DNA of 64,000 bases from Atopomonas sediminilitoris (GCF_022601735.1 NZ_JAKUMM010000001.1:272911-336910); one strand, 5' to 3'. Positions 36,331 to 46,240 are shown, numbered from the stretch's first letter. The notes: generated from the letters alone by a model not told the origin. Translations and numbers: made by a program.

Positions 36331-36357
36331 AAAACCGCAGGTCATGCCTGCGGTTTT
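36331..36357. terminator. Rho-independent terminator downstream of fliK
   Basis: AAAACCGCAGG (36331-36341) pairs perfectly with CCTGCGGTTTT (36347-36357) around TCATG. The tracts suit termination on either strand. fliK ends at 36383 on the minus strand, but this hairpin is 26-52 bases beyond that stop, so it closes the fliK transcript before the fliL promoter. Confidence 0.82.
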
Positions 36358-36382
36358 GTTTTAGTGATGGCTGGTTTTATCG

Positions 36383-37687
36383 CTAAGCGTAGTAATCCAC
36401 CAAGCCTTGCCCTCGGCTCATCACCGTTTGCGCCGCTGCGCTGGCTACCGCCACACTGGCGTCATCGCCCACTCCATTGCCACCTTGGCGTTGACCATCG
36501 CCGCGCCCCTGCCCGTGCTCTTGCGCGGCCGTTTCACGCTGCGACTGGCCAGACACGTTCACATCCACGAGGTTCATACCTTGGCTGGACAGCATTTCTC
36601 GCAGGCGATGCACTTGGCTTTCCAACGCCTCGCGCACCGAAGCGTTAGGACTGGTAAACGTCACTTGCGCTTGGTCTTTACCATCCAAGTTAATTCGCAC
36701 CTCCAGGCGCCCTAACTCAGCAGGCTCTAAGTGAAGCTCCGCAGCTTTTAGGTTTTGGCTCGACAGCCACATCACCTTATTGACCAACGCTTCGGTCGAG
36801 CCCGGCTGCTGAATAGCCACCGCACCACCCGGCACTTGTGGCAACGCTCCCCGCGCATTCAGCGTGCTTTGCGCGCCTAACAAACCGGTCAGCGCGGCAA
36901 AGCGCGACGAACTGGCGTCTTGTTTAACCTCCGGTGTGACTTCACTCACCAGCTCGCTGGTCTCGCCCAGCACATCGGCAAACGCCACCTTATCCAGCGG
37001 AGAATCTGCGTCAGGGGTTAAGTTCATCACGCTTGCCAGCGCCGTGGTCGGCTGCGCGCTGTGCTGCACCGCCGCCTGCGGCGTGGTGCCCTGCACTTGC
37101 GCTTGCACCGCTTGCTGCAGGCTTTGCTCACCCTTACCCAGACCTTGTTCTAAACGCAGGCCCGGTAGCTGCAGCAAATTAGCCTGCTCATCGGCCAGCT
37201 GACTGCTAAGTTGCGCCACCACACTCTGTTGTTCTGGCGTTAGCTTGTGCAAAAAAGCAGCGAGCGCAGCGGGATCAACCTCGTCGGCACTGATCAGTGC
37301 TTCCAGCTCAGCACTCAGTTCATCATTGAGTTCTAAAGCTTGCGGTAGCTGCGCCAGCAACAAAGGATCAACGGCCACACCGGCCGCAACCGTTGTGCTC
37401 GCCGTAGGGGATGCCACCGTGGTTGCAGCCTCTGCCGCGGGAGGCGTATCGCTGCTCGCCGAACTGGCCGTGTCATTAGCCTCAGGCTTGCTGTTGGCTG
37501 GCGTGGCGGGTTTGCCAGCACTGTCGTTCTTTTTAATCGGCTGATCTTGGCCGCGCTTTTCTTTGGCATAGACCTTAGAAAACGCACCGTCCTCATTGCC
37601 AGAGGAAGCCTTCTGCTGACTGGCGCGAGGCGCCGGACTTATCTCAGCCGGCTTCATGTTCAACAGAATATCGGGGGCGACAGACAT
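36383..37687 (-). CDS. fliK: Flagellar hook-length control protein FliK
   Basis: A 434-residue protein: a long Ala/Ser/Thr/Gln-rich, probably unfolded N-terminal part that acts as the molecular ruler, then the Flg_hook domain (LEPAELGRLEVRINLDGKDQ, LREMLSSQGMNLVDVNV). FliK sets hook length and triggers FlhB. It has its own sigma54 site upstream and a terminator downstream, so it is a separate transcription unit. Confidence 0.93.
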   Translation of the reverse strand: MSVAPDILLNMKPAEISPAPRASQQKASSGNEDGAFSKVYAKEKRGQDQPIKKNDSAGKPATPANSKPEANDTASSASSDTPPAAEAATTVASPTASTTVAAGVAVDPLLLAQLPQALELNDELSAELEALISADEVDPAALAAFLHKLTPEQQSVVAQLSSQLADEQANLLQLPGLRLEQGLGKGEQSLQQAVQAQVQGTTPQAAVQHSAQPTTALASVMNLTPDADSPLDKVAFADVLGETSELVSEVTPEVKQDASSSRFAALTGLLGAQSTLNARGALPQVPGGAVAIQQPGSTEALVNKVMWLSSQNLKAAELHLEPAELGRLEVRINLDGKDQAQVTFTSPNASVREALESQVHRLREMLSSQGMNLVDVNVSGQSQRETAAQEHGQGRGDGQRQGGNGVGDDASVAVASAAAQTVMSRGQGLVDYYA

Positions 37688-37726
37688 GGGTTTGAGTCTC
37701 CGCTGCAGGGAATGTCATCCTTACAA

Positions 37727-37742
37727 AGCAAGCGTCAGGCCA
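37727..37742 (-). promoter_or_regulatory. Sigma54 promoter of fliK
   Basis: The minus strand reads TGGCCTGACGCTTGCT with GG (37740-37741) 10 bases before GC (37728-37729). It lies 40-55 bases upstream of the fliK ATG in the gap after the Hpt gene. Confidence 0.72.
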
Positions 37743-37849
37743 ACTCTTAAAACCCTTATAAAACAATCAATTACACAACCTTAAAGCACCAAACCTGGCT
37801 ATTCGCGGTTGTCTTTTGCCGCTACCGGCAAACCCCGGCAAGGTGAACG

Positions 37850-38185
37850 CTAACCTTGGGCAAACACTTGGCTAACGGCGGCAAACTCTTGCTCAATCGC
37901 TTGCAGTAACAAGGGAGCCGGTTCCAGCTTAGCGGTGCGGCCGCACTCCTCGAGTTGCTTGCATAAACCGGCCAGTGCCAAAGCCCCCATATTGCTGCAA
38001 CTGCCTTTAAAGCTATGCGCGGCATTGCGTACGTCTGGCGCTTGTTCCGTGGCAATGGCTTCGCGCAGCAGGCGAATCCGATCTTGGGAGTCGGATAAAA
38101 AGGTTTCTACTAGCAACGGAAAATCGTCTTCCATTACTTCTTTAAGTGACGACAACACGCTCTGATCCAGCCGCGGTTCACTCAT
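37850..38185 (-). CDS. Hpt-domain phosphotransfer protein
   Basis: A 111-residue single Hpt domain with the phospho-accepting His57 in AAHSFKGSCSNMGA. The frame extends to 38371 inside the upstream gene, but the ATG at 38185 (MSEPRLDQSVLSSLKE) starts the domain. It follows a response-regulator phosphatase and a STAS gene, so it likely passes phosphate to that receiver. This resembles the HptB-HsbR-HsbA pathway of P. aeruginosa, where it affects motility and biofilm; the match is by architecture only. Confidence 0.85.
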   Translation of the reverse strand: MSEPRLDQSVLSSLKEVMEDDFPLLVETFLSDSQDRIRLLREAIATEQAPDVRNAAHSFKGSCSNMGALALAGLCKQLEECGRTAKLEPAPLLLQAIEQEFAAVSQVFAQG

Positions 38186-38216
38186 GATTGACTGCTTCCC
38201 TTGCTTATTTGTTGTG

Positions 38217-39899
38217 TTAACGCTGCCAACGCACGCGCAAGAATAAACTGCCGTCGGCCTCATCGCGCCAGCATTCGTCGGCCAGCTCATTGAGCAGACG
38301 CAGACCTCGTCCGGCAAACGGGGTTCCGGCATTTGCCACGGCCATAGCCGCAGCCGGCAAGCCACCACCACTGTCGCTGACCTGAATGGTCAAACAGCCT
38401 CCCTCGGCCTCCATGCGGTGGTCAAAATGCAAACGCACCCAGCCTTGCTCTAGCGCCTCAAGACGCTCCATGCGCTCACGGTAATAGGCGGCAAAACCAT
38501 TGGCATCGGCCTTTAATGCCGAGTCCAACCCCAGCACCCCGTGCTCCAAAGCATTGGAGTAGACCTCCGTCAGCATGGTGTACAAGGTGCCCGCCAGCGG
38601 ACGTAGCTCTTGCACCTCTAGTAACCACTGCATCAAAAACGGCAGTGGATTGAAGGCTTGTAGCGTGCTGGCACGAAAATCAAAACCAGCCGACCAGTCC
38701 AACGGGCTTTGTCGCGTGCTGGCCGAAGCCGGCAAACTTTGCCACGGCAGAGACTCTTCTGGCACGACCGCCACTTCGACCAGGCTCAAATCGTCTTGTT
38801 GCTCACCGGTGAAGTTACTCAGCGCGGCGCGCAGCTGGTCAAACAGATGCTCATGCGGGGCGTTTTTCAGCACATTGAGCAAGCGCTCTTCGCCAAACAT
38901 CTCGCCAGCGGCATTCCCGCTTTCGGGCACGCCGTCGGACCACAGCAAGATGCGATCGCCCTCGGCAATATCAAACACCTCGCAATGATCGTTAAAGCTT
39001 TCTGGCTCCAGAATACCCAGCGGCAAGTTGCGCGATAACAAGGGCTGTTGCGAGCCATCTTTGCGGCACAGCACGCCAGCCGGCAGGCCACCGTTCCACA
39101 CCTCTAACACGCGCTGGTGCAAATTAAGGTGGATCAAGGTCGCGCAACAGAAAACGCCGACCGGCAAGATGCGCTTGAGTTTTTGATTCATCTCGCGCAG
39201 CACATCGGCAATCGAAAAGCCTTTAGCGGTCATGCCGTAGAAGACTTCAGAGAGCGGCATCGCCCCTACCGCAGCCGGCAAGCCGTGACCGGTAAAGTCA
39301 CCGAGCAAGATATTCATGCCACCCGATGGGGTAAACGCAGCCAACAACAAATCGCCGTTAAACAAAGCAAACGGCGATTGCAAATAGCGAATATTGGCCG
39401 CGCTCAAGCAGCCCGCATGGGCGATACGGTCAAACACGGCTTTGGCCACCCGCTGCTCAGACAGCAAGTGTTCATTGTGTTTGGCGATTAGGTTGCGCTG
39501 CTCCAGCACGGTGCTGTGCAAGCTGCGCATGCGCAGCATGGCGCCCAACTTGGCCTGCAGGATGACCTTGTTATAGGGCTTAGAGAGAAAATCATCGCCG
39601 CCGGCATCCAGCGCACGTACCAGTGCTTCTGTCTCGGTCAGTGAAGTGAGAAAGATCACCGGCACCAGCTCATCACCGGCCAAGGCTTTGATTTGCCGCG
39701 TGGCATCAAAGCCATCCATGACTGGCATCAACGCGTCCATCAACACCAGCTGCGGGCGCTCTTGGGCAAACAGCTCAACAGCTTCGGCCCCGTTTGCCGC
39801 AACGATGGCGCGATGCCCTTGTTTGGACACAATGGTCGACAGCAGCAGGCGGTCGGCGGCGTTGTCTTCGGCGATAAGAACCGTGCAAGGCTCAGACAT
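38217..39899 (-). CDS. Response regulator / PP2C phosphatase / HATPase fusion (HsbR-like)
   Basis: A 560-residue protein. The receiver domain (1-120) has phospho-acceptor Asp55 (LVLMDALMPVMDG) and Lys107. A SpoIIE-type PP2C phosphatase (about 170-385) carries LLGDFTGHGLPAAVG and ILLWSDGVPE. A C-terminal anti-sigma-like HATPase (about 420-560) carries LTEVYSNALEHG and DSGGGLP. Such fusions both phosphorylate and dephosphorylate a STAS partner; the partner gene lies 8 bases upstream. In P. aeruginosa HsbR acts through HsbA on FlgM, linking a phosphorelay to FliA activity. Same role here is inferred. Confidence 0.88.
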   Translation of the reverse strand: MSEPCTVLIAEDNAADRLLLSTIVSKQGHRAIVAANGAEAVELFAQERPQLVLMDALMPVMDGFDATRQIKALAGDELVPVIFLTSLTETEALVRALDAGGDDFLSKPYNKVILQAKLGAMLRMRSLHSTVLEQRNLIAKHNEHLLSEQRVAKAVFDRIAHAGCLSAANIRYLQSPFALFNGDLLLAAFTPSGGMNILLGDFTGHGLPAAVGAMPLSEVFYGMTAKGFSIADVLREMNQKLKRILPVGVFCCATLIHLNLHQRVLEVWNGGLPAGVLCRKDGSQQPLLSRNLPLGILEPESFNDHCEVFDIAEGDRILLWSDGVPESGNAAGEMFGEERLLNVLKNAPHEHLFDQLRAALSNFTGEQQDDLSLVEVAVVPEESLPWQSLPASASTRQSPLDWSAGFDFRASTLQAFNPLPFLMQWLLEVQELRPLAGTLYTMLTEVYSNALEHGVLGLDSALKADANGFAAYYRERMERLEALEQGWVRLHFDHRMEAEGGCLTIQVSDSGGGLPAAAMAVANAGTPFAGRGLRLLNELADECWRDEADGSLFLRVRWQR

Positions 39900-39907
39900 A
39901 ACAGGGC

Positions 39908-40213
39908 TTAGCTGATCTGAAACAGCTGCTCAAAATTCGAGATCGACAAAATTTTGCGCACGTCACTGTTGCAATGCACTAAGCGAATTCGCGCATTGTC
40001 ACCACCGGCGTGATCGCGCAGCAGCAGCAACATGCCCAACGCTGAGCTATCGAGATAGGTTGCGCCTTTCATGTCCACCACATAGGTTTTCGGCGTAACC
40101 GCGACTTTCTCATAAGCATCGCGAAACTCTTGATGCGCGCCAAAATCAAAGCGCCCCTGAATGCTGATGGTCAATTCGTGGCCATCGGAAGAGGCGACTG
40201 ACGAGATGGGCAT
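39908..40213 (-). CDS. STAS-domain anti-sigma factor antagonist (HsbA-like)
   Basis: A 101-residue single STAS domain with the phosphorylatable serine site YLDSSALGMLLLLRD (Ser56 or Ser57). Partner-switching proteins of this type bind an anti-sigma factor only in one phosphorylation state. It is the first gene of a three-gene set with the phosphatase fusion and Hpt protein. The 130-base gap upstream separates it from fliJ and may hold a promoter, though I see no convincing consensus. Confidence 0.88.
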   Translation of the reverse strand: MPISSVASSDGHELTISIQGRFDFGAHQEFRDAYEKVAVTPKTYVVDMKGATYLDSSALGMLLLLRDHAGGDNARIRLVHCNSDVRKILSISNFEQLFQIS

Positions 40214-40343
40214 AGTGTTTCCTCAACGTTTTTTATTATTACCGATAATGAAGTGCGACAGAGGAGTCGTCCTGAATCACTGCGTACCTCTTAAATAACA
40301 GATTTAGCAGGCCGCAGGCGAACAAACAACTTTTACCCGCTTT

Positions 40344-40793
40344 TTAAGGCTGACGACGCCAGTGGCTGCGAGCCACTAACTCATCCAACTGTTTTTGCTC
40401 AGCCCGCGCACCGCGATGAATTGCCTCAGCGCGGTAGCGCTCGATCACTTTGCGCAGCGCCTCTAAGCGGCCTTGCCGAGCACGCCACTGCAAGGCCGCT
40501 CGCTCTTGCTGATGGCGGCGCATTTGCACCGCTTGCTGCTGCTGACCAATGGCCGTATCCAACTGCGCTAAAAAGCGTTGATAACGCTGAATCCAGTCTG
40601 CGGTCACCCCTTGCCGCCCCATGCTCAGCCACTGCTGTTGATACTCACCACGGTAACGCTCTAACTCTTCGAGTTTGCTCACCGCGCCTTGCAGCTGCTG
40701 CTGGCATTGCCCCAGCACCCGCGCGGCCTCACGCTCGGCTTTCTCGGCCAAGGCGATGGCAGGTTGCAAGCGCTGAATACGGGCATCGGCCAT
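40344..40793 (-). CDS. fliJ: Flagellar export chaperone FliJ
   Basis: A 149-residue protein, almost wholly helical coiled coil and rich in Gln/Arg/Glu (RIQRLQPAIALAEKAEREAAR). FliJ is the central stalk of the FliHIJ ATPase complex. It lies 5 bases after fliI. Sequence similarity in this family is low, so the call rests on coiled-coil character, length and position. Confidence 0.88.
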   Translation of the reverse strand: MADARIQRLQPAIALAEKAEREAARVLGQCQQQLQGAVSKLEELERYRGEYQQQWLSMGRQGVTADWIQRYQRFLAQLDTAIGQQQQAVQMRRHQQERAALQWRARQGRLEALRKVIERYRAEAIHRGARAEQKQLDELVARSHWRRQP

Positions 40794-40798
40794 ATTCG

Positions 40799-42166
40799 TT
40801 AACCGTGATTAGGGTTATTGGTCGCGGCAAAGATCAGCGGCAACGGGGCCACACTGTCGGCGAAGGTTTGGCGCTCGTCCAAAGCTTGATGCAGATACAG
40901 CTTCATCGCGCCTTGGCGGGTAATGGCCAAGTCGGTTTCCGGATCACCGCCGGGCACATAGGCGCCCACGCTGATCAAGTCGCGGCTTTGCTGATAGCGC
41001 GACCACATTTGTTTGAAGCGTTGCGCTTGCTTGAGGTGCTGCGGATCAACAATTTGCGACATCGCACGGCTAATCGAGGCTTCGATATCAATCGCCGGAT
41101 AGTGCCCCTCCTCGGCTAAGCGCCGAGACAAGACAAAGTGGCCATCCAAAATCGCGCGCGTGGCATCGGCAATCGGGTCTTGTTGATCGTCACCCTCCGA
41201 CAGCACGGTGTAGAAGGCGGAAATCGAGCCGCCGCCGGCCGCGCCATTACCGGCGCGCTCAACCAATTGTGGAATCTTGGCAAACACCGACGGTGGATAA
41301 CCCTTGGTCGCCGGTGGCTCACCAATCGCCAAGGCAATTTCCCGCTGCGCTTGAGCAAAACGCGTGAGCGAATCCATCAGCAGCAACACGTTTTTACCCT
41401 GATCACGAAAGTACTCAGCCACGCGCGTGCAGTAGGTCGCTGCGCGCAAGCGCATCAACGGGGCATCATCGGCCGGCGACGCCACCACCACCGCCCGCGC
41501 CAAGCCTTCGGCGCCTAGGGTGTGCTCAATAAACTCTTTAACTTCGCGGCCACGCTCACCGATCAGACCGACGACGATCACTTCGGCTTCGGTAAAGCGC
41601 GTCATCATGCCCAGCAACACGCTCTTACCAACGCCTGAGCCTGCAAACAGGCCAATGCGCTGGCCACGCCCGACCGTCAATAAACCGTTGATGGCGCGAA
41701 TACCAACATCCAACGGCTCGTGAATGGGTTGTCGCGCCAGCGGGTTAATGAGGGGCGCCTCAAGGCTCAGCCAGTCTTCGGCGGCAAAAGCGGGCAAACC
41801 ATCTAATGGCCGACCCGCGCCGTCCAGCACGCGACCCAGCATGGCGCTGCCCATGGGCAAACGTCCGGCATCGGGTAAGGGCACCACCCGAGCGCCCGGC
41901 GCAATTCCGGCTAGCGAGCCCACGGGCATCAAATACAGCTTATCGCCAGAAAAGCCCATGACCTCGGCCTCGACCTGCGCGCTGGCGGTACTGTCATCGC
42001 TGATCACCTGACAGCGGCTGCCTACCGAGGCACGCAGCCCTTCGGCCTCCAAGGTTAAGCCCACCATACGAATCAAGCGCCCCTCAACAGCGGGCCGCTC
42101 ACTCAGCGTGGTGGCGCCGTCGTAGCCGCTCAGGCGCTTGGCAAAACTGGTGCGGGTGATTTTCAT
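40799..42166 (-). CDS. fliI: Flagellar export ATPase FliI
   Basis: A 455-residue F1-beta-like ATPase with Walker [16 protein letters not shown] (GSGVGKS at 176-182), the conserved [21 protein letters not shown] and [25 protein letters not shown]. It energises the flagellar export of substrates. Its start overlaps the fliH stop by 4 bases. Confidence 0.97.
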   Translation of the reverse strand: MKITRTSFAKRLSGYDGATTLSERPAVEGRLIRMVGLTLEAEGLRASVGSRCQVISDDSTASAQVEAEVMGFSGDKLYLMPVGSLAGIAPGARVVPLPDAGRLPMGSAMLGRVLDGAGRPLDGLPAFAAEDWLSLEAPLINPLARQPIHEPLDVGIRAINGLLTVGRGQRIGLFAGSGVGKSVLLGMMTRFTEAEVIVVGLIGERGREVKEFIEHTLGAEGLARAVVVASPADDAPLMRLRAATYCTRVAEYFRDQGKNVLLLMDSLTRFAQAQREIALAIGEPPATKGYPPSVFAKIPQLVERAGNGAAGGGSISAFYTVLSEGDDQQDPIADATRAILDGHFVLSRRLAEEGHYPAIDIEASISRAMSQIVDPQHLKQAQRFKQMWSRYQQSRDLISVGAYVPGGDPETDLAITRQGAMKLYLHQALDERQTFADSVAPLPLIFAATNNPNHG

Positions 42167-43476
42167 GCGGGCTTGTCGGCATCGTCAGCCATGTTATCGG
42201 CCGCCGACTCAGGCTCATCGCCAGAAGCAGGGCGCTGCTCGCGCATGGCTTGGGCTAAGCCCTCAGCTTGTTCGTTCCACTCATCTTCTGGAGCCGCCGA
42301 AGGCTCAGCCGCTAACTGAGCAGCATCACCCTCCGCTGTCACCGTCGGATCAGGTTCTGCCAACTCACTCGCTGGACTGTCAACTGGCGGGTCGATATCG
42401 GGCTGTTCAGGCGCAAACGGCGCTTCGGCAGAGTCACTGGCTCCATGACCCTCTGCAACGGGTTCTTCTGCCGCCACGTCAGCCGCAGGTGGGTCAGAGT
42501 CAGTCACCGCCGAATCAGGGCTTGGCGGCTCGGGATGATCACTAGCCGCTACTTCAGTGGCTTCCTCAGCGGCTTGCTCAGCCTCTGTCTCTGTCTCTGT
42601 CTCTGCCTCTAACTCTGCCTCAGGCGCTTGCGTTGTGTTGGCCTCAGGCTCATCCGGCAGTTCTACCGGCGGCAAATCCTCTAAATCGATGGTTTGATCC
42701 GCTTCGGCGGGGTGCGCGCTTTGCACTTGCGCCTGCTCTTCAAGCTGCTTGAGCACTTGCTGCAAGCGCGTATCAAGGCTGGCGTCGATCAAGCTATGTC
42801 CGGCTTCAATGCGACAACCGCCGGCGAGCAAGCTGTCATCTTCGTGGATTTTCCAGTCGCCTTCATGACGCAGGCGCAGCGCTTTGACGCGCTCTAAATC
42901 TTGCGGATGCAGATAAATACGGATGCGTTCTGCACCCAAGGGCAACAGCTTTAACGCATCACGCAAAACGTGTTCGATCTGACTAGAGTCGAGGCTTAAC
43001 TCACGGCGGATCACGCCTTCGCTGACTTGCTGTACCAAGTGCAGCATGGCCGCTTCGATGGCTTGATCTTGTTCAGCCAGCGGCTCAAGCAATTGCTGCA
43101 AGATCAAATCCAGACGCTGGGCATACTCCGCCTGCTGCTGACGCGTCTCTTGTTCGGCACGCGCCAAACCGGCGGCGTAGCCTTCGGTCTCACCGGCGTT
43201 GTAGCCCTCGTCGTAGGCTTCCTGCGAGATAGCTTCGAGCTGTTCCAGTGTCAGCGGTTGTACGCTGTCTTCATCCAGCGTCTCGCCCACCGGCTCAGCG
43301 GGCTTAGCTTTGGCGTCAACTTGCTCCGCGCCCTCCGCTGCCTCATCCGCTGATTCGGCGTCAGCCTTGGGCTTAACCACCACATGCGCTGAGCCTTCGT
43401 CGAAACTGGGTAAGTCCCAACGCCCGAATGCGCTAACGTCTTCACCGCGCAACAACTCGGAGCTTTGCTTGGCCAT
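42163..43476 (-). CDS. fliH: Flagellar assembly protein FliH with long acidic C-terminal extension
   Basis: A 437-residue protein, well above the roughly 260 residues usual for FliH in pseudomonads. Residues 1-250 look like FliH: a tail with [18 protein letters not shown] (glycine repeats, about 86-103), a coiled coil, and the stator-like C-terminal domain ([36 protein letters not shown]). Residues 253-437 are an added Glu/Asp/Ala/Pro-rich, probably disordered tail with a Glu-Thr repeat at 290-300. FliH regulates FliI and links it to FliN. The tail follows the FliI-binding domain, so it may add a new contact or be dispensable. Confidence 0.92.
   Translation of the reverse strand: MAKQSSELLRGEDVSAFGRWDLPSFDEGSAHVVVKPKADAESADEAAEGAEQVDAKAKPAEPVGETLDEDSVQPLTLEQLEAISQEAYDEGYNAGETEGYAAGLARAEQETRQQQAEYAQRLDLILQQLLEPLAEQDQAIEAAMLHLVQQVSEGVIRRELSLDSSQIEHVLRDALKLLPLGAERIRIYLHPQDLERVKALRLRHEGDWKIHEDDSLLAGGCRIEAGHSLIDASLDTRLQQVLKQLEEQAQVQSAHPAEADQTIDLEDLPPVELPDEPEANTTQAPEAELEAETETETEAEQAAEEATEVAASDHPEPPSPDSAVTDSDPPAADVAAEEPVAEGHGASDSAEAPFAPEQPDIDPPVDSPASELAEPDPTVTAEGDAAQLAAEPSAAPEDEWNEQAEGLAQAMREQRPASGDEPESAADNMADDADKPA
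42581..42616 (-). repeat. Hexanucleotide repeat in fliH tail
   Basis: Six consecutive hexamers of the form (g/a)(t/c)ctct: gcctct, gtctct three times, gcctct and a diverged aactct. On the coding strand they give a Glu-Thr/Ala repeat inside the acidic tail of FliH. Such tracts can change length in frame. Confidence 0.85.
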
Positions 43477-43479
43477 GGC

Positions 43480-44502
43480 TTAGATCATCTCCTCGCCACC
43501 CTTACCGCCAAGGACAATCTCACCGGATTCGGCCATGCGCCGCGCAATGGTGAGAATCTCTTTCTGCGCCCCTTCCACTTCACTGAGTTTGACCGGCCCT
43601 TTGGCTTCTAGATCATCACGCAGCAATTCGGCAGCGCGCTTGGACATATTCTTGAAGATTTTTTCTTTGATCGACTCGTCCGCGCCTTTGAGCGCCAACA
43701 CCAAAATATCCGACGACACTTCGCGCATCAGCGCTTGAATGCCACGGTCGTCGACATCGGCCAAGTTGTCGAAGACGAACATCAAATCTTCGATCTGCCC
43801 CGAGAGGTCTTCGTCCACTTCGCGGATCGAGTCCATCAACGGGCCTTCCACCGCGCTGTCGAGGTAGTTCATGATGTCGGCCGCGCGCTTAACGCCGCCC
43901 ATGTTGGTGCGCGTGGAGCTGGAATTGCCGGAGAACTGTTTCTCCAGAATCAGGTTCAATTCTTTCAACGCTGCCGGCTGCACAGTGGTCAAGGCCGATA
44001 CCCGCAGCACGATGTCGAGGCGCACTTTGGGGTCAAATTGGCTGAGAATTTCGGCCGCTTGGTCCGGGTCCAAATAGGCCACCACGATGGCTTGAATTTG
44101 CGGATGCTCAAAGCGAATCACATCCGCCACCGCGCGCGGCTCCATCCACTTGAGGCTATCAAGCCCCGTGGTTGAGCCACCGAGCAAGATACGGTCGATC
44201 AGGTTGTTGGCTTTGTCTTCACCCAAGGCTTGGGTCAGCATGTTGCGAATGTAGCCGTCCGCACCGATGCCGAGGCTGGTTTGTCCGCCGACCACATCGA
44301 CGAACTCGGCCATCACCTCTTCCACTTGTTCTTTGTGGATGTTGGTCATGTGCGACATCGCCACGCCCACTTTTTGTACTTCTTTGGGGCCCATATGACG
44401 CAACACTTGCGCGGCGTCGGTTTCACCCAAGGAGAGCAGCAATACGGCCGCTTTCTCAACGCGACTCATTTTGGCTACGGTCTTGCCGGCTTGTTCACTC
44501 AT
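43480..44502 (-). CDS. fliG: Flagellar motor switch protein FliG
   Basis: A 340-residue protein with the three FliG domains: N-terminal FliF-binding, middle, and C-terminal torque helix (DRGIQALMREVSSDILVLALKGADESIKEKIFKNMSKRAAELLRDDLE). The charged torque-helix residues are present. It overlaps fliF by 8 bases and lies 3 bases before fliH. Confidence 0.96.
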   Translation of the reverse strand: MSEQAGKTVAKMSRVEKAAVLLLSLGETDAAQVLRHMGPKEVQKVGVAMSHMTNIHKEQVEEVMAEFVDVVGGQTSLGIGADGYIRNMLTQALGEDKANNLIDRILLGGSTTGLDSLKWMEPRAVADVIRFEHPQIQAIVVAYLDPDQAAEILSQFDPKVRLDIVLRVSALTTVQPAALKELNLILEKQFSGNSSSTRTNMGGVKRAADIMNYLDSAVEGPLMDSIREVDEDLSGQIEDLMFVFDNLADVDDRGIQALMREVSSDILVLALKGADESIKEKIFKNMSKRAAELLRDDLEAKGPVKLSEVEGAQKEILTIARRMAESGEIVLGGKGGEEMI

Positions 44503-46240
44503 CGGCGTTAATCCACTCTTTTACGACTTGTGCCACCCGGCCCGGATCTTCTGCGACCAGGCCCTTGATGGCATTTAACTGCGCGTCATACCCCTCAGTG
44601 GGGCTGGGCAGCATGATGGCATCACGACCACCAATGCTGACGCGGTCATCGGCCAAATCCCCCGACAAACCGGCCATATCCCCCAAGTTCACGTCATCAC
44701 CATGGCCACCATGACCACCTGCACCGCCTTTACCACCATGAATGATGTTGTGGAACACCGGGCGCAACACGGCGTACACCAGCACCAGAATCAAGATAAT
44801 GCCCAGCAGTTGCTTGATGATGTCCCAGAACCATGGCTGCTGCCAGAACGGGAACACCCCTTCGTCGACTTCTTCAGGCACCACAAAGGGCGTGTTGATC
44901 ACGCTGACACTGTCGCCACGACTGGCGTTAAAGCCCACGGCATCCTGCACCAGACGGGTAAAGCGTGCTAAGTCGGCAGTCTTCCACGGCACGCGGGTGA
45001 CTTCACCGGTCTCGGCATTGACCTTGACCTGATCATCCACCACCACCGCGACCGACAAGCGGGTAACGCGACCTTGCTGCTGCTTGGTGTAGCTGATGGA
45101 GCGGTCAAGTTCGTAGTTGCGCGTTGCTTGGGCACGGGTATCTGATGGCGGCGGCAACTGCACCGGCTCGCCGGTTACAGGATCAATCGGCGCAGGTGCG
45201 GCGGCGGCCCCTTCGGCGGTTTCCGGCACTTGCGATGCACCCGGCGGCTGATTCGACAAAGCGCCGGGGATGCCCTGCACTGGGTCGCTACTCTTACGTT
45301 TTTCTTGCAAAGTTTGTTCGCTACGCAACGCCGGCTGATCGGGGTTGTACAGTTCAGAGGTGGACTCAACCGCATTGAAGTCCACATCGGCAGACACTTC
45401 AGCCTTGTAGCGGTCATCACCCAACACCGGATTCAAGATGCCTTGCACACGTTGCGTGAGCATGCTTTCGATTCGACGGCTGTAGTCATACTGGCGCGAC
45501 GCCACGGTCAAGCCCGATAAGTCTTCTTGATCGGAGAGCAAGTTGCCCTTCTGATCGACCACTGACACTTGGCCCTTGTCCAACTCCGGCACGCTATTAG
45601 CAACCAAGTTAATGATGGCGCTGACTTGCCCCGGCTCTAATGTGCGTCCCGGATACATATCCACCAACACCGAGGCGCTGGGCTTGCGGTTATCGCGCAC
45701 GAAGACCGAGCTTTTCGGGATTGCCAAGTGCACCCGCGATGACTTCACCCCCATCAAACCACTGATGGTGCGCGCCAACTCGCCTTCAAGGCTGCGGCGC
45801 ATGCGCTGGCCTTCCATAAACTGGCTGGTGCCCAGCGGTTGATCACGATCCATGGCTTCATAGCCGACCAAGCCGTCTTGCGGCTTAACGCCGGCTTGCG
45901 CCAGTTTCATTTGCGCGCGCGAATATTCACTGGATTTGACCATTACTACACCGGTATCCGGATTCATCCGAAAGCCGATGTCGGCAGCGGTTAGCACCTC
46001 AATTAATTCGGCGCTGTCCACCCCGGCCAAGCTGCCGGACAAGGGGCGATAATCAGGCTGCTGCGACCACAGCACCACGGCAAAGCCGACCGCTACGCTG
46101 GCCGCCAAGCCGACCATCAGGCCCAACTGGCGCAGCAAGCTCATCTCGGAGAGATTTTCTAAGAAGGTCAAACCAAACAGCGGTTTGCTTTCTAGCTCAG
46201 CGGGAACAACGGCTGCAGGATTATCTGTCGCGGTGGCCAT
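44495..46240 (-). CDS. fliF: Flagellar MS-ring protein FliF
   Basis: A 581-residue protein with two membrane helices (about 45-63 and 475-495), ring-building motifs between (TADIGFRMNPDTGVVMV, ELARTISGLMGVKSSRVHLAIPK), and a C-terminal FliG-binding tail (NAIKGLVAEDPGRVAQVVKEWIN). A Gly/His-rich cytoplasmic stretch (GGKGGAGGHGGHGDD) after the second helix is notable but short. It follows fliE. Confidence 0.96.
   Translation of the reverse strand: MATATDNPAAVVPAELESKPLFGLTFLENLSEMSLLRQLGLMVGLAASVAVGFAVVLWSQQPDYRPLSGSLAGVDSAELIEVLTAADIGFRMNPDTGVVMVKSSEYSRAQMKLAQAGVKPQDGLVGYEAMDRDQPLGTSQFMEGQRMRRSLEGELARTISGLMGVKSSRVHLAIPKSSVFVRDNRKPSASVLVDMYPGRTLEPGQVSAIINLVANSVPELDKGQVSVVDQKGNLLSDQEDLSGLTVASRQYDYSRRIESMLTQRVQGILNPVLGDDRYKAEVSADVDFNAVESTSELYNPDQPALRSEQTLQEKRKSSDPVQGIPGALSNQPPGASQVPETAEGAAAAPAPIDPVTGEPVQLPPPSDTRAQATRNYELDRSISYTKQQQGRVTRLSVAVVVDDQVKVNAETGEVTRVPWKTADLARFTRLVQDAVGFNASRGDSVSVINTPFVVPEEVDEGVFPFWQQPWFWDIIKQLLGIILILVLVYAVLRPVFHNIIHGGKGGAGGHGGHGDDVNLGDMAGLSGDLADDRVSIGGRDAIMLPSPTEGYDAQLNAIKGLVAEDPGRVAQVVKEWINADE

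Noticed and set aside
37801..37849. Terminator after the Hpt gene
   Set aside because: Short TTTGCCG/CGGCAAA and CAAGGTGAACG-type repeats exist, but no T-run follows on the minus strand, so I did not call it.
40214..40343. Promoter for the STAS/phosphatase/Hpt genes
   Set aside because: AT-rich TAATAAT is present but no -35, sigma54 or sigma28 box at a proper distance could be found.
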